From contig NZ_CP135921.1 of NCBI RefSeq assembly GCF_032397745.1, forward strand, positions 3,584,501 through 3,648,500: a stretch of DNA of 64,000 bases, read 5' to 3'. A program made the position numbers and the translations under genes. Positions 25,515 to 33,546 of the stretch are shown here, piece after piece. This DNA comes from Bradyrhizobium prioriisuperbiae. Its GTDB lineage: Bacteria > Pseudomonadota > Alphaproteobacteria > Rhizobiales > Xanthobacteraceae. The notes beneath the pieces are model-generated. The model ran no database searches, had not been told where the DNA came from, and saw only the letters and a list, made by a program, of their open reading frames with translations. How positions within the stretch are numbered: the first letter of the stretch is position 1; every line of letters starts with the position of its first letter.

Positions 25515-26732
25515 TTACGTTCGCTCTGTTGGAGTTGGCTTGTGTACAAGGCCAAGCTCAGCCGAGGTCAGGTAACGCCACGTGGCCACGGCGAACTCCA
25601 GGCCAGCCATTACGAGCAGTGCGAAGAGCAATGCCTGGTAGCCGCCGCTGACGATGATGAAGCCTCCCAGTTTTGGAAAGGCGAATACACCGAGGAAGTA
25701 AAACAGGGAGAAATAGACGAGCGTGCGGGAACGAAGGTGTTCGTCTGATGCGTTGACGGCCTGTGCCTGGATGAGTGGATAGACGAGACCGTAGCTGAGG
25801 CCGAGAAGCAGTGAGCTCGCGCCATAAAGGATTTCGTTGTTCGATACCATCGAGAACATCGCCAGCGACAAGCACATAAGGGCGAGGAGCGCGATGGTGG
25901 TCTTCATCGGCTCGCGTCGATTGACAAAGCCGCTGACGAGAAAGCGGGCTCCGATGACTGCTGCCGTGTAACAGATAAAGAAGATGGAGAAGTTCAGCCC
26001 TTTCGAGGCAGCGAAAGTCGTTTGGAAATTCATCATGGAGCTGAATACACAGGCGCCGAGAAACACCATGACCAGCGGATATCTCGCCGGCGAGAGCATG
26101 ATCATGCGGAACGCGGCCTTCTCGCCGCCTGGAAGCGATTCGCGTGTCGGTGCGTTGATGTGCAGACGTCGGCCGGCGGTGTAGAAGAGCAGGGCGCTCG
26201 CTGCCGCAAAAAGCATTGCGCCGATGAAAAGCTGCCAGTGCGCCACGCCGATTTTCAGAAGCTGCTGCGCCAGCACCGGCGTGAGCCCCATCCCTATGGC
26301 GTAGAATGCGGACAAAATGCTGAAGAACACCCCTCGATTGGCGTCGGTTACCAGGCCGGACAGCATGATCGGTGCGATGGTGAACGTCAGTCCCCAGCCG
26401 GCGCCGAGGAGAAATCCCGCGACGTAATAGAGTGGTGATATGGCGTGCACAAAGGCGAAGAGCGCTGCGCCTGCCGCATAACAGGAGGCGCCGATCGTTA
26501 TGCTGGCGTGCAGGCGCCAGAGCTTCATCATTTGATTGGCGAGCGCCACGCACAGAAGTGTGCCGAACGCACCAGCAAAGAGAATGTTGCCGACCACCGC
26601 CTCGTTTCCTCCAAGAGCCTTGATGTAGAGTGGCAAGGTGAAGAACAAACCGTAAGCGGATGCGATGCACAGGCAGGCGAGGTAGACCAGCGCCCTAAGA
26701 AAGCTCTGCGACATCGGAGCGGAAGATGTCAT
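25515..26732 (-). CDS. MFS transporter, probable product exporter
   Basis: About 405 residues. The start at 26732 (MTSSAPMSQSFLRALVYL) follows the MetRS-like stop by 2 bp, so it belongs to that operon; a longer frame to 26945 overlaps that gene. Twelve hydrophobic segments, with LGAGWGLTFTIAPIMLSG in helix 5 and FVNRREPMKTT as the loop after helix 8. No residues indicate a substrate. Its tight coupling to the hydrazine-forming genes argues for export or self-protection, but import cannot be excluded. Confidence 0.85.
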   Translation of the reverse strand: MTSSAPMSQSFLRALVYLACLCIASAYGLFFTLPLYIKALGGNEAVVGNILFAGAFGTLLCVALANQMMKLWRLHASITIGASCYAAGAALFAFVHAISPLYYVAGFLLGAGWGLTFTIAPIMLSGLVTDANRGVFFSILSAFYAIGMGLTPVLAQQLLKIGVAHWQLFIGAMLFAAASALLFYTAGRRLHINAPTRESLPGGEKAAFRMIMLSPARYPLVMVFLGACVFSSMMNFQTTFAASKGLNFSIFFICYTAAVIGARFLVSGFVNRREPMKTTIALLALMCLSLAMFSMVSNNEILYGASSLLLGLSYGLVYPLIQAQAVNASDEHLRSRTLVYFSLFYFLGVFAFPKLGGFIIVSGGYQALLFALLVMAGLEFAVATWRYLTSAELGLVHKPTPTERT

Positions 26733-26734
26733 GA

Positions 26735-28390
26735 TCAGTCCTCTTTCTGCAGTGCGGTGGCCGTCAGAATTTCTTCGCGCGATGTTGGCGTATGTCGATA
26801 GTTGAGGGGGCGGCGAAGCGGCTCGGTCTCGTCGAAGAACTTTGCCATTGTCGGCTGATCTGCATGGCCTAGCTTTTGCCAGAGGTCTTCGCCGAGGCGA
26901 GGCATCAGCGGATGTACGAGCAGAGCGAAGCTCTTGAGCCACCAATATGCGCGGGCGGGTGTATCACAGTAGGACATGCCCGATGCCAGCCAGTCCTCGA
27001 TAGCGCGCACGGCTCGGCGGAGCGAGAAATTGTTGGGAGAGAGAGCCGCGATCTGGGCCTTGAGCGCCTCCACGAAAGCATCCATCAGGGCTGGCGGGGG
27101 AGAGGTCGGCTCGACCTCGCATTCAATCTGGCGGGACGCGGCCGCGAGAGTTGCCTGGAGGCTGGCGCCGAAATCCTCGTTAACGAAGGAAACGAGCTCG
27201 TCGATATCGAGATTGCTCACCCACTCTTCGGGGCTGATCCTTGCCAGGAACATGCGAGCGAGATCGCTTGATATCGATGTGCGGCCCACCAGGTCGGACG
27301 CCCAAATGACATGGTTCCGACTGGTTGAGAACTTATGGTTCTCCAGATTGAGGAAGTAGTTGCCCAGATAGTGATCGAACGGTCTGTAGGCAGTGTGCTC
27401 GAGCGCGCTGCCGAGTACGCCGATCAGATAGAATGAAGCGTTGTCGAGGCCGAACGTCGCGATGGTGACAACGTTGGAGTCTGGATGGAATGGATGGACC
27501 GGATCCGATGTGAGCTGCTGATAGACGCTCCCGCACGTGAGTGAGTAACTGAAGAGACCCGTATGGCTGTACACGACATGGGGCAGATCACCGGCGGCCA
27601 CCGGCCATGCAACGCCCCAGCGCCCTGGATTGGTTAGCCGCACATCCGTCTTGTGTTGAAGATAGACATCCGCCGCCCGTGTGAATGCATCGGGTAGATG
27701 CATGCGGGAGACGATTTCCCGGATTTTTTCCGGATCCGATAATTTGAGGAACAGGCTCTCCACTTCGACCTCCGAAGTGGCACCGCCACCGCGACTGCGC
27801 GGACTTTGGATCTCTTCAGGGCTGAAGTGCGCGCCGCAGTTCTCGCAGCAATATCCGCCTGCGTTCGCTCCGCAAACCGGACAGCGTCCGAGCAGCCAAC
27901 ATCCCATGATGAAGCGGTTGTCTTTCGGATCGTATGGTACCTTTTCCAACCGCCGCACGGCTTTTCCAGTTTCCGTGAAATGGCGGAGCACATCGAGCTG
28001 CATGCCGTCATGGAGGTCCTTCCACTGCGGATGCAGCGGAGAAATCCATTCGTCGTAGACGATGTCGAGGCTATGCAGGTCCTGATCAATCAGGTGGTGG
28101 TTCATCCGGGCGATCTCGGCGGGAGTTTCGCCGGTCTGCCCGCTCTTCAGCAGCACGTAGGATTCGTATGCATCGGATCCGGAGATAATCCAGACTTCGT
28201 GTCCCGCGCGTCGGAGGTGTCGCGCCAGTACATCGCATTTCAGGAATGGCCCGGCGACGTGGCCGAGATGCAGCCGGCCGTTCGGCGTCGGCATCACGGG
28301 GATGATCAGATGTCGACGCGGTTCGCCGGTCAATCTGCGGGCCAAGTGAGTTCCTGGGGTCTGGTGGCCGTCGGGACTGGCTGGTGTCAT
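26735..28390 (-). CDS. Methionyl-tRNA synthetase-like enzyme; putative hydrazine synthetase MetRS component
   Basis: 551 residues with a class I aminoacyl-tRNA synthetase catalytic core. The HIGH motif is PNGRLHLGH (HLGH at 41-44), the KMSKS loop is HKFSTSRNH (353-357), and a zinc knuckle CPVC...CENC (170-173, 182-185) is in the connective peptide, as in MetRS. The stretch FGLDNASFY replaces the conserved GKDI/FH block of true MetRS, pointing to altered substrate use. It lacks a C-terminal dimerisation/tRNA-binding extension. It overlaps the upstream oxidase gene by 4 bp. In known N-N pathways a MetRS-like domain joined to a cupin couples glycine to N6-hydroxylysine; here the partner cupin is a separate gene. 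A housekeeping MetRS role is unlikely. Confidence 0.85.
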   Translation of the reverse strand: MTPASPDGHQTPGTHLARRLTGEPRRHLIIPVMPTPNGRLHLGHVAGPFLKCDVLARHLRRAGHEVWIISGSDAYESYVLLKSGQTGETPAEIARMNHHLIDQDLHSLDIVYDEWISPLHPQWKDLHDGMQLDVLRHFTETGKAVRRLEKVPYDPKDNRFIMGCWLLGRCPVCGANAGGYCCENCGAHFSPEEIQSPRSRGGGATSEVEVESLFLKLSDPEKIREIVSRMHLPDAFTRAADVYLQHKTDVRLTNPGRWGVAWPVAAGDLPHVVYSHTGLFSYSLTCGSVYQQLTSDPVHPFHPDSNVVTIATFGLDNASFYLIGVLGSALEHTAYRPFDHYLGNYFLNLENHKFSTSRNHVIWASDLVGRTSISSDLARMFLARISPEEWVSNLDIDELVSFVNEDFGASLQATLAAASRQIECEVEPTSPPPALMDAFVEALKAQIAALSPNNFSLRRAVRAIEDWLASGMSYCDTPARAYWWLKSFALLVHPLMPRLGEDLWQKLGHADQPTMAKFFDETEPLRRPLNYRHTPTSREEILTATALQKED

Positions 28391-29469
28391 TGCAGGGTAT
28401 CTCCGAGGAGGTCGAGCGCTGCTTCGGCAATTGCCGGCGATAGGCGATAGCCGGATCCGGAGCAGGCGAGGGCGTGTGCGACACGCGGCGACTGCGGGTC
28501 GCGGGCAATGGCCGGCACGCGTGTGGGGCTATAGGCATCGCAGAAGACGCGGCCTCCCCGGGTTCGGTCCAGCAGTGCCGGTGCGTAACGTGTCAAAGTG
28601 CGAGCCGCCGTGGCGCGGTCGCGTGCGCTGAGGGACAGCCGAGAGATCTCTGGCTCAACGTCCCAGTCTTCGCTGGCAAAGCAGAATATCCAGCGCCCGT
28701 TCTGGGGATCGGGAAGGAGATAGGCGTCGTCTTCCGCGAAGTAGACGATAGGGTCGTCAGTCGTCGCCGCAAGATCGGCGTGCAGGGCAGCAACCTTTTT
28801 GATTCGCAGCCCGTTCTCCGGAAGGCGCTGCTGATGCAGGTTCAGCCAGGGACCGGTGGCGCGCACCAGATGGCGGCTGCGAATGACCTGGCCGTCGGCT
28901 GTGAAGATGTCGCAGCCGTCGGGGCGGTCAGTGAGCGCCGTCACGTGAACTCCCTCGTAACAGGCGACGTCGGGGAGTTGCCGGAGTCGGGCGAGCAGAT
29001 GCATGACCGTTTGGCTCGGATTGCCATGCCAGGCCGCCGTATCGACAAGAATTGCATCGTCGGGGGAGAGGGACAGGACCGGCAGGCTGTGTTGCAGGGC
29101 AGCCATCTCGTCCGCTGTCGGGGAATGTGCGGCGTCGCTCGTCAACAGCATGCGGAACGCGGCCATGCGATCTGCCCCGGCAACCCAGAACACGGGAATT
29201 TTGCGAGCCGGCAGGGGGCCGGCCCAGCGGTCCAGATCTGCGAAGATTTCCTCGCTGCGCCGAACGAAGCGGCGATGTGTATCTGTGATACCGAACGGAA
29301 TGCGGACGGCGCCGCCATAGAGAGACGTGCCACTGCCGGCGAGCGATCGATCGAGAACAGCGATACTGAGGGCAGGATGCGTTCGCTTGGCAATGCAGGC
29401 AACCATCATGCCCACAATCCCGGCGCCGACCACCGCCAAGTCGAATTCGTTGTCGAATTCGTCAGCCAT
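28387..29469 (-). CDS. FAD-dependent D-amino acid oxidase/glycine oxidase-like flavoprotein
   Basis: 360 residues of the DAO fold. LAVVGAGIVGMMVACIAKR gives the N-terminal FAD motif (GxGxxG at about 16-21), followed by VLDRSLAGSGTSLYGG. The C-terminal ACSGSGYRLSPAIAEAALDLL is the closing FAD-binding block of DAO enzymes. Overlaps: 8 bp with the upstream cupin gene and 4 bp with the MetRS-like gene. In the hydrazinoacetate pathway a glycine-oxidase-like flavoenzyme cleaves N6-(carboxymethylamino)lysine, releasing hydrazinoacetic acid, and this gene fits that role. Oxidation of another amine is the alternative. Confidence 0.85.
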   Translation of the reverse strand: MADEFDNEFDLAVVGAGIVGMMVACIAKRTHPALSIAVLDRSLAGSGTSLYGGAVRIPFGITDTHRRFVRRSEEIFADLDRWAGPLPARKIPVFWVAGADRMAAFRMLLTSDAAHSPTADEMAALQHSLPVLSLSPDDAILVDTAAWHGNPSQTVMHLLARLRQLPDVACYEGVHVTALTDRPDGCDIFTADGQVIRSRHLVRATGPWLNLHQQRLPENGLRIKKVAALHADLAATTDDPIVYFAEDDAYLLPDPQNGRWIFCFASEDWDVEPEISRLSLSARDRATAARTLTRYAPALLDRTRGGRVFCDAYSPTRVPAIARDPQSPRVAHALACSGSGYRLSPAIAEAALDLLGDTLQ

Positions 29470-29803
29470 GCGCGTTCCACCACACGGAGAAGAGCTTCAA
29501 CTCCTGATCACCGACATTGCGTAGCTGATGAGGGCGTTGGGACTGGAAATAAGTGACCGACCCCGGCTCAAGCTGCACGGTTTCCCCAGCCGAGATGAGT
29601 TCACCGCGGCCGGAAATGACGACCCAGCATTCGCGCATCGCGTGTTCGTCCATGGGCGTGGTGGCGGCGGGCGGGACAGTGACGATGCCCGCCTTGAATG
29701 GCGCTGCCCAGGTGTCGCCGTCGTTGAAGTCAAGTTCTTTGAGGCGCGTCCCGCCGGGGTAGTCCTCAACGTGGTGGACCGACATCAATGAGCTTTTGAT
29801 CAT
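29462..29803 (-). CDS. Single-domain cupin; putative cupin component of hydrazine synthetase
   Basis: 113 residues forming one cupin barrel. The first motif region PMDEHAMRECWVVISGRG supplies Asp52, His54 and Glu58; the second, RPHQLRNVG, supplies His92, making four plausible metal ligands. In described hydrazine synthetases a cupin and a MetRS-like domain occur in one polypeptide; here they are separate and divided by the oxidase gene. It starts 4 bp inside the end of the monooxygenase gene (ATGA) and ends 8 bp inside the oxidase gene, so all are co-translated. Confidence 0.82.
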   Translation of the reverse strand: MIKSSLMSVHHVEDYPGGTRLKELDFNDGDTWAAPFKAGIVTVPPAATTPMDEHAMRECWVVISGRGELISAGETVQLEPGSVTYFQSQRPHQLRNVGDQELKLFSVWWNAHG

Positions 29804-31122
29804 AGGGCTTGCTTCACTTGTTGCTGCGATATGAGCGACAACGTCCTTTCGATGAACTGGTCGCTCTGCGGGGTCTGGAAATGCTCATACCCCAGCAGGC
29901 TGTTGATAATCGTGGCGCTGCGCCAAGCCATGAGACTCAGATTGGGGTCTGCGACGCCATGGGTCTGTTGCGCCGCGTTCTGCAGGTAGAGGCGGTTGCT
30001 GCATGGCATGCGCCACTGTGCTGAGAAGTCGCGCCGGAGGCGCAGGTATCCGTCCTCGATCTCGAACATGTGTGCGATGTTCTCAAGGAAGGGCGGAATG
30101 AAAGCCTCGTAACCCGTCGCCAACACCACCAGGTCGGAAGTGAGACTGGTTGGTGCGCCTGTCTTCGTATCGGAGAAGGTCAGCTGCGATTCCGCACCGA
30201 CGCGCTGCAGATCTGTTAGCTCCTGATCGACCAGGAGTCGCAAATTGACATTGCGGCGTTCGAGGTATTTTGCCCGATAGATCTCCTGATAGATCTCACG
30301 CAAGGTGCTGGACGAGATGCCATCGCTCGCGAGTTTTTGCGTTGCAAGGGCATCCCGGCGGCTGCCGAGATCCATGCCGTGGAAATATTCCGCGTATAAT
30401 GGTGTGAAATACTCGTTCGTGAAGGGCGTTTCGTCGAGCGGACTGAAGTTGTAACGGCGTGTCACCCAGTTGATGTTGACCGGGGCGCCGCTGCCGTTGC
30501 TGCGGACGAAGTGGAGGAAAATCTCGGCCGCGCTTTGTCCGCCGCCCACGACTGTTACGGTGCGTGGCGGTGGCACGTTTGCGATGCGTTCGAGGAATCT
30601 CCCGGCGTGGAAGACGGAGGCACCGAGATGTTGCCTGGCGCAGGCGGGGATTCGGTCACGGCGGCCGATCCCGACAACGACGTGCTTGCACAACACCTCG
30701 AGATTGGGCTCGATGCGGGCGACAAACAGGCCGTCGCGATGGGTTAGCTGTTCGACGCCTTGTCCGAAGTGAAGATTGGGCAGGCGTGACGCCACCCATG
30801 ACATGTACTCAGTGAACTCCGCTCGTGTGATGCGGTCGAAGTCGGCATTGATGAATTGATGCAGGCGCCGATGTGAATGCAGAAAGTTGATAAAGGAATG
30901 TCGGCTCGTCGGGTCGGCAAAGGAGACAAGGTCTTTGAGGAAAGATGTCTGCAAGAGGGCGTCACGGAAGAGGAGGCCTGGATGCCAGGTAAAAGCGCTC
31001 TTGCGTTCGAAAAATGCACTGGCAAGATGCGGAACGCCATCGAGAAGAGCTGCAGTGCTCAGATTGAAGGGTCCTATGCCGATACCGATAACATCGTAGA
31101 TGCCGGCTGTGGCAGCTGCCAT
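29800..31122 (-). CDS. Lysine/ornithine N-monooxygenase (IucD/SidA family)
   Basis: 440 residues from ATG 31122; a TTG-started extension to 31200 has no family character. The FAD motif is GIGIGPFNLSTAA (about 13-24), followed by the substrate-domain signature HPGLLFRDALLQTSFLKDLV and SFINFLHSHRRL. NADPH binding is seen as VVGGGQSAAEIF (191-202), and the C-terminal ATGYE plus HGVADPNLSLMAWRS complete the family. These enzymes hydroxylate the side-chain amine of lysine or ornithine with FAD, NADPH and O2. It is the first enzyme of the cassette and would supply N6-hydroxylysine to the cupin/MetRS pair. No siderophore synthetase is nearby, which argues against a siderophore role. Confidence 0.88.
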   Translation of the reverse strand: MAAATAGIYDVIGIGIGPFNLSTAALLDGVPHLASAFFERKSAFTWHPGLLFRDALLQTSFLKDLVSFADPTSRHSFINFLHSHRRLHQFINADFDRITRAEFTEYMSWVASRLPNLHFGQGVEQLTHRDGLFVARIEPNLEVLCKHVVVGIGRRDRIPACARQHLGASVFHAGRFLERIANVPPPRTVTVVGGGQSAAEIFLHFVRSNGSGAPVNINWVTRRYNFSPLDETPFTNEYFTPLYAEYFHGMDLGSRRDALATQKLASDGISSSTLREIYQEIYRAKYLERRNVNLRLLVDQELTDLQRVGAESQLTFSDTKTGAPTSLTSDLVVLATGYEAFIPPFLENIAHMFEIEDGYLRLRRDFSAQWRMPCSNRLYLQNAAQQTHGVADPNLSLMAWRSATIINSLLGYEHFQTPQSDQFIERTLSLISQQQVKQAL

Positions 31123-31220
31123 GATTCCAACCCTTTTCCGCTGCGCGGGTTTGTTAGTTTCGATGAGTAACCATCGGCCACAGTCTGACGCCCGGCTCAA
31201 TGGCGACCGCGATATCGTTC

Positions 31221-31260
31221 AGCCTTGAATGCTGTTTAGCTTTGGATGTTGTTTAGCCTT
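31221..31260. repeat. 17-bp tandem repeat between peptide gene and N-monooxygenase gene
   Basis: AGCCTTGAATGCTGTTT (31221-31237) and AGCTTTGGATGTTGTTT (31238-31254) are adjacent copies with four differences, followed by a partial third copy, AGCCTTG. The repeat begins right after the small-ORF stop on the transcribed strand and could shape the leader of the next gene. Confidence 0.6.
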
Positions 31261-31262
31261 GC

Positions 31263-31379
31263 CTATTCGGCAGCGCCGATGACGGTACCCTGCATCTTCG
31301 TGACATTGCGGGTGTCGATCGATCCGCCAAGGACGACCGCGGGCATAGGCTTGCGGGCCGTGAGATCGGCATCCGTCAT
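31263..31379 (-). CDS. Small 38-residue peptide gene heading the hydrazine cassette
   Basis: ATG at 31379 preceded by GGAGGAATACT, a near-ideal Shine-Dalgarno; the frame runs 38 codons to TAG at 31263. The peptide begins MTDADLTARKPMPAVVLGGS, continues IDTRNVTKMQ and ends GTVIGAAE. It has no signal peptide or transmembrane helix; it has an acidic start, a mid-section VVLGG and a short C-terminal part. It lies directly upstream of the N-monooxygenase gene in the same direction. Possibilities are a leader-type attenuator, a modified (RiPP-like) precursor, or a scaffold peptide for the pathway. None is shown; the family is unknown to me. Confidence 0.6.
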   Translation of the reverse strand: MTDADLTARKPMPAVVLGGSIDTRNVTKMQGTVIGAAE

Positions 31380-31424
31380 AGTATTCCTCCCCAGCAAATG
31401 TTCGTGTTTTGATTGTTAGAAGGT

Positions 31425-31480
31425 AGCCCTTAGTCTAAAACTGGGTCTATCATTCAGCGATTGTGGGCAAATAGACAGAT
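31425..31480. promoter_or_regulatory. Repeats in the divergent region of the MocR regulator
   Basis: GTCTA motifs recur as direct repeats (TAGTCTAAAACT and GGGTCTATC, about 31430-31452) and once inverted (AATAGACAG, 31470-31478); GTCTAT and ATAGAC form a spaced inverted pair. MocR proteins often bind such direct plus inverted half sites between themselves and a divergent target, here the hydrazine cassette. Confidence 0.5.
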
Positions 31481-31507
31481 CCACTTCGATTTGTCTCCAC
31501 GAACCAC

Positions 31508-33025
31508 TTGCGATTGGGGGAAGTGTTGGCAACAAGCTCGCGCCGGCGAGAGGACAGCGGTTATCTGGTCGATATCGCTGTTGATCGGTCGTCCGATCTG
31601 CCGGTTGCTCGTCAACTCTATCTCGCGATACGCGCGGCGATTCTCGGGGGGCGCTTGCAAGCCAATGCGCGGCTACCTTCCACCCGCACCGCGGCGCGAC
31701 TCTGGAACGTCGGGCGAGGGACGGTCATCGAAGCCTATGAGACGTTGTTGGGTGAGGGCTTTGCCGATGGTCGGCTGGGTTCGGGCACCTATGTGGCGGC
31801 CGATGTGCCGAACCGAGCGAGCCGCCCGAGCCGTCCCAGCCGCAGTGGGCCGGCGGGCACCGGGTTGGAATGTTCTCTTTCTCGTGCCGCCCTTGCGATT
31901 ATCAAGGAGCCGAGGTTGCTCGATGTGCCACCTCAGGACGCCTTCGTTATGGGCCGAGCCGTGCTGGATGAAAGAACGCGCGGAATTCTCAAGCGCATTG
32001 GTAATCGCCATCTCGCGGTCCTGGCGGGCCACTATTGCGATCCACAGGGAGAGGGGTGGCTCCGCGAGGCGGTATCCATCTATCTAAGGGCGGCCCGCGG
32101 TGTACGCTGCGAGCCGGACCGTATCTTCATCACAGCCGGCTCGCAGCAGGCGATCGATCTCGCCATTCGCACCTTGATCAATCCCGACGACGTGATGGCC
32201 ATCGAGAATCCGAGTTATCCGCCGGCTCGGCTTGCGGCCATGGCCCATAACGCCAGGCTCTCCCCCGTGCCAGTCGATGACAATGGCATCGACGTTTCGG
32301 TGCTTGCCGGCCTCGCTGAAAAACCCCGTGCGGTCTATGTGACACCTTCACACCAATATCCAACCGGAGCGGTCCTCTCCATGGCTCGGCGTCTGGCGCT
32401 CCTGGATTGGGCGACGTCAACGGGTGCCTGGATCTTGGAAGACGACTACGACAGCGAATTCCGTTATGACGAGCGTCCCCTCGCCGCACTGCAGGGGATC
32501 GATGAGCACGACCGAGTCATATATATCGGAACCTTCAGTAAGGCTCTGCTGCCCGGCTTGCGCATCGGGTATCTGGTGGTGCCGATCGACCTGGTACCGG
32601 CTTTCCGGGCAATGCGAGCGCTGCTCGATCGTTTTCCTGCTCCTTTCCACCAATTGGTCGTCGCGGATTTTCTGGCCGAGGGCCATTTTTCAGGCCATCT
32701 GCGGCGGTTACGCGATGCCTACCGAGCCTCCCGCGACATGCTCGTGCCCTTGCTGCAAGAGCGTCTCGCAAAACATTTGCACGTTAGTTTACCGCGCCAG
32801 GGGATTCATCTCCTTGCGCGGCTCCGGGCGGGTCGCAAGGATGTCGGCATCGCGCATGCCGCCCTGCGGGCAGGGGTCACGGTCATGCCCGTGTCTCCAA
32901 TGCATATTGGACCGAAGCCTCCCCAGGGGCTCGTGTTTGGTTTCGCGGGGCTTACAAGCCGGGAAGCGGATCTCGGCACAAAGAGGCTGGCCAAGGTGTT
33001 TGAACAGAGCGCGACCACTGGCTGA
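31508..33025 (+). CDS. MocR/PdxR-type regulator (GntR winged helix fused to aminotransferase domain)
   Basis: About 500 residues. An N-terminal GntR helix-turn-helix (PVARQLYLAIRAAILGG, LPSTRTAARLWNVGRGTV, YETLLGEGF) is followed by a class I aminotransferase-like domain with YVTPSHQYPTGAVLSM, WILEDDYDSEFRYD and IYIGTFSKALLPGLRIGYL; the PLP lysine is in FSKALLP. MocR proteins sense PLP adducts or amino metabolites. The start codon is uncertain: TTG 31508 is the longest, while GTG 31523 or TTG 31526 lie behind a GGGGGA block. It is divergent from the minus-strand cluster and is its most likely regulator. Confidence 0.88.
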   Translation: MRLGEVLATSSRRREDSGYLVDIAVDRSSDLPVARQLYLAIRAAILGGRLQANARLPSTRTAARLWNVGRGTVIEAYETLLGEGFADGRLGSGTYVAADVPNRASRPSRPSRSGPAGTGLECSLSRAALAIIKEPRLLDVPPQDAFVMGRAVLDERTRGILKRIGNRHLAVLAGHYCDPQGEGWLREAVSIYLRAARGVRCEPDRIFITAGSQQAIDLAIRTLINPDDVMAIENPSYPPARLAAMAHNARLSPVPVDDNGIDVSVLAGLAEKPRAVYVTPSHQYPTGAVLSMARRLALLDWATSTGAWILEDDYDSEFRYDERPLAALQGIDEHDRVIYIGTFSKALLPGLRIGYLVVPIDLVPAFRAMRALLDRFPAPFHQLVVADFLAEGHFSGHLRRLRDAYRASRDMLVPLLQERLAKHLHVSLPRQGIHLLARLRAGRKDVGIAHAALRAGVTVMPVSPMHIGPKPPQGLVFGFAGLTSREADLGTKRLAKVFEQSATTG

Positions 33026-33186
33026 GGTTTCTGTCGGGATATGTCGCTAGCTTGCAGCAGGGCCCTGCGGATGGGCGGCTCTTGCGGCCATGTTGCCTCG
33101 CCGCGCAGCCTTCCAAGTGAGGTTCGGACGATGTCGATCCGGTGGTCGGAACGATCACCGCCGTTCTTTTGCCGATTCCGATCAAG

Positions 33187-33202
33187 TGTGATGTACATCA
33201 CG
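33187..33202. promoter_or_regulatory. CRP/FNR-like palindromic site
   Basis: TGTGATGTACATCACG contains the perfect 14-bp palindrome GTGATGTACATCAC (33188-33201), close to the CRP consensus TGTGA-N6-TCACA. It lies 360 bp before the lysozyme-like gene. Confidence 0.5.
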
Positions 33203-33515
33203 CATGCGCGTTCATTTCGGACTTATCGTGCGAAGCAAGCACAAGCGTATCCGTTCGCACCAGGCACTGGTTTATAGCGCTTTCCAGCGTCTTTATTTGA
33301 CTATCTCATGTCCGACATTGCGCGCCGTCATGGCGATCTGCTGTTGCTTCCATTCGTTTGATGAGGTGTCGGTGGCCCGTCATTCGCGCTGATGCGGCCC
33401 CTCTTGCTTTGGGAACACGCTCCCGTCGACGGATGATCGAAGGTGATCGATCTGATTAACGGCTAGCTCGCGGGCAGCAAGCCGTCGTCCACGCCATGGA
33501 TTGAGTACGCCAACA

Positions 33516-33546
33516 CATTCGTTTTGAAAGACATTCGTTTTGAAAC
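33516..33546 (+). repeat. Tandem 16-bp repeat ahead of the lysozyme-like gene
   Basis: ACATTCGTTTTGAAA occurs twice in tandem (33516-33530, 33532-33546), separated by one G, ending 5 bp before the GGGAGA ribosome binding site of the gene at 33562. It may be a regulator site or a replication-slippage product. Confidence 0.55.

Noticed and set aside
26735..28390. Housekeeping methionyl-tRNA synthetase
   Set aside because: Placement in a coupled biosynthetic cassette, altered active-site block and lack of the usual C-terminal extension argue against it.
29800..31122. Siderophore (hydroxamate) biosynthesis
   Set aside because: No acyltransferase, IucA/C or NRPS gene lies nearby, and the partner genes fit N-N bond formation better.
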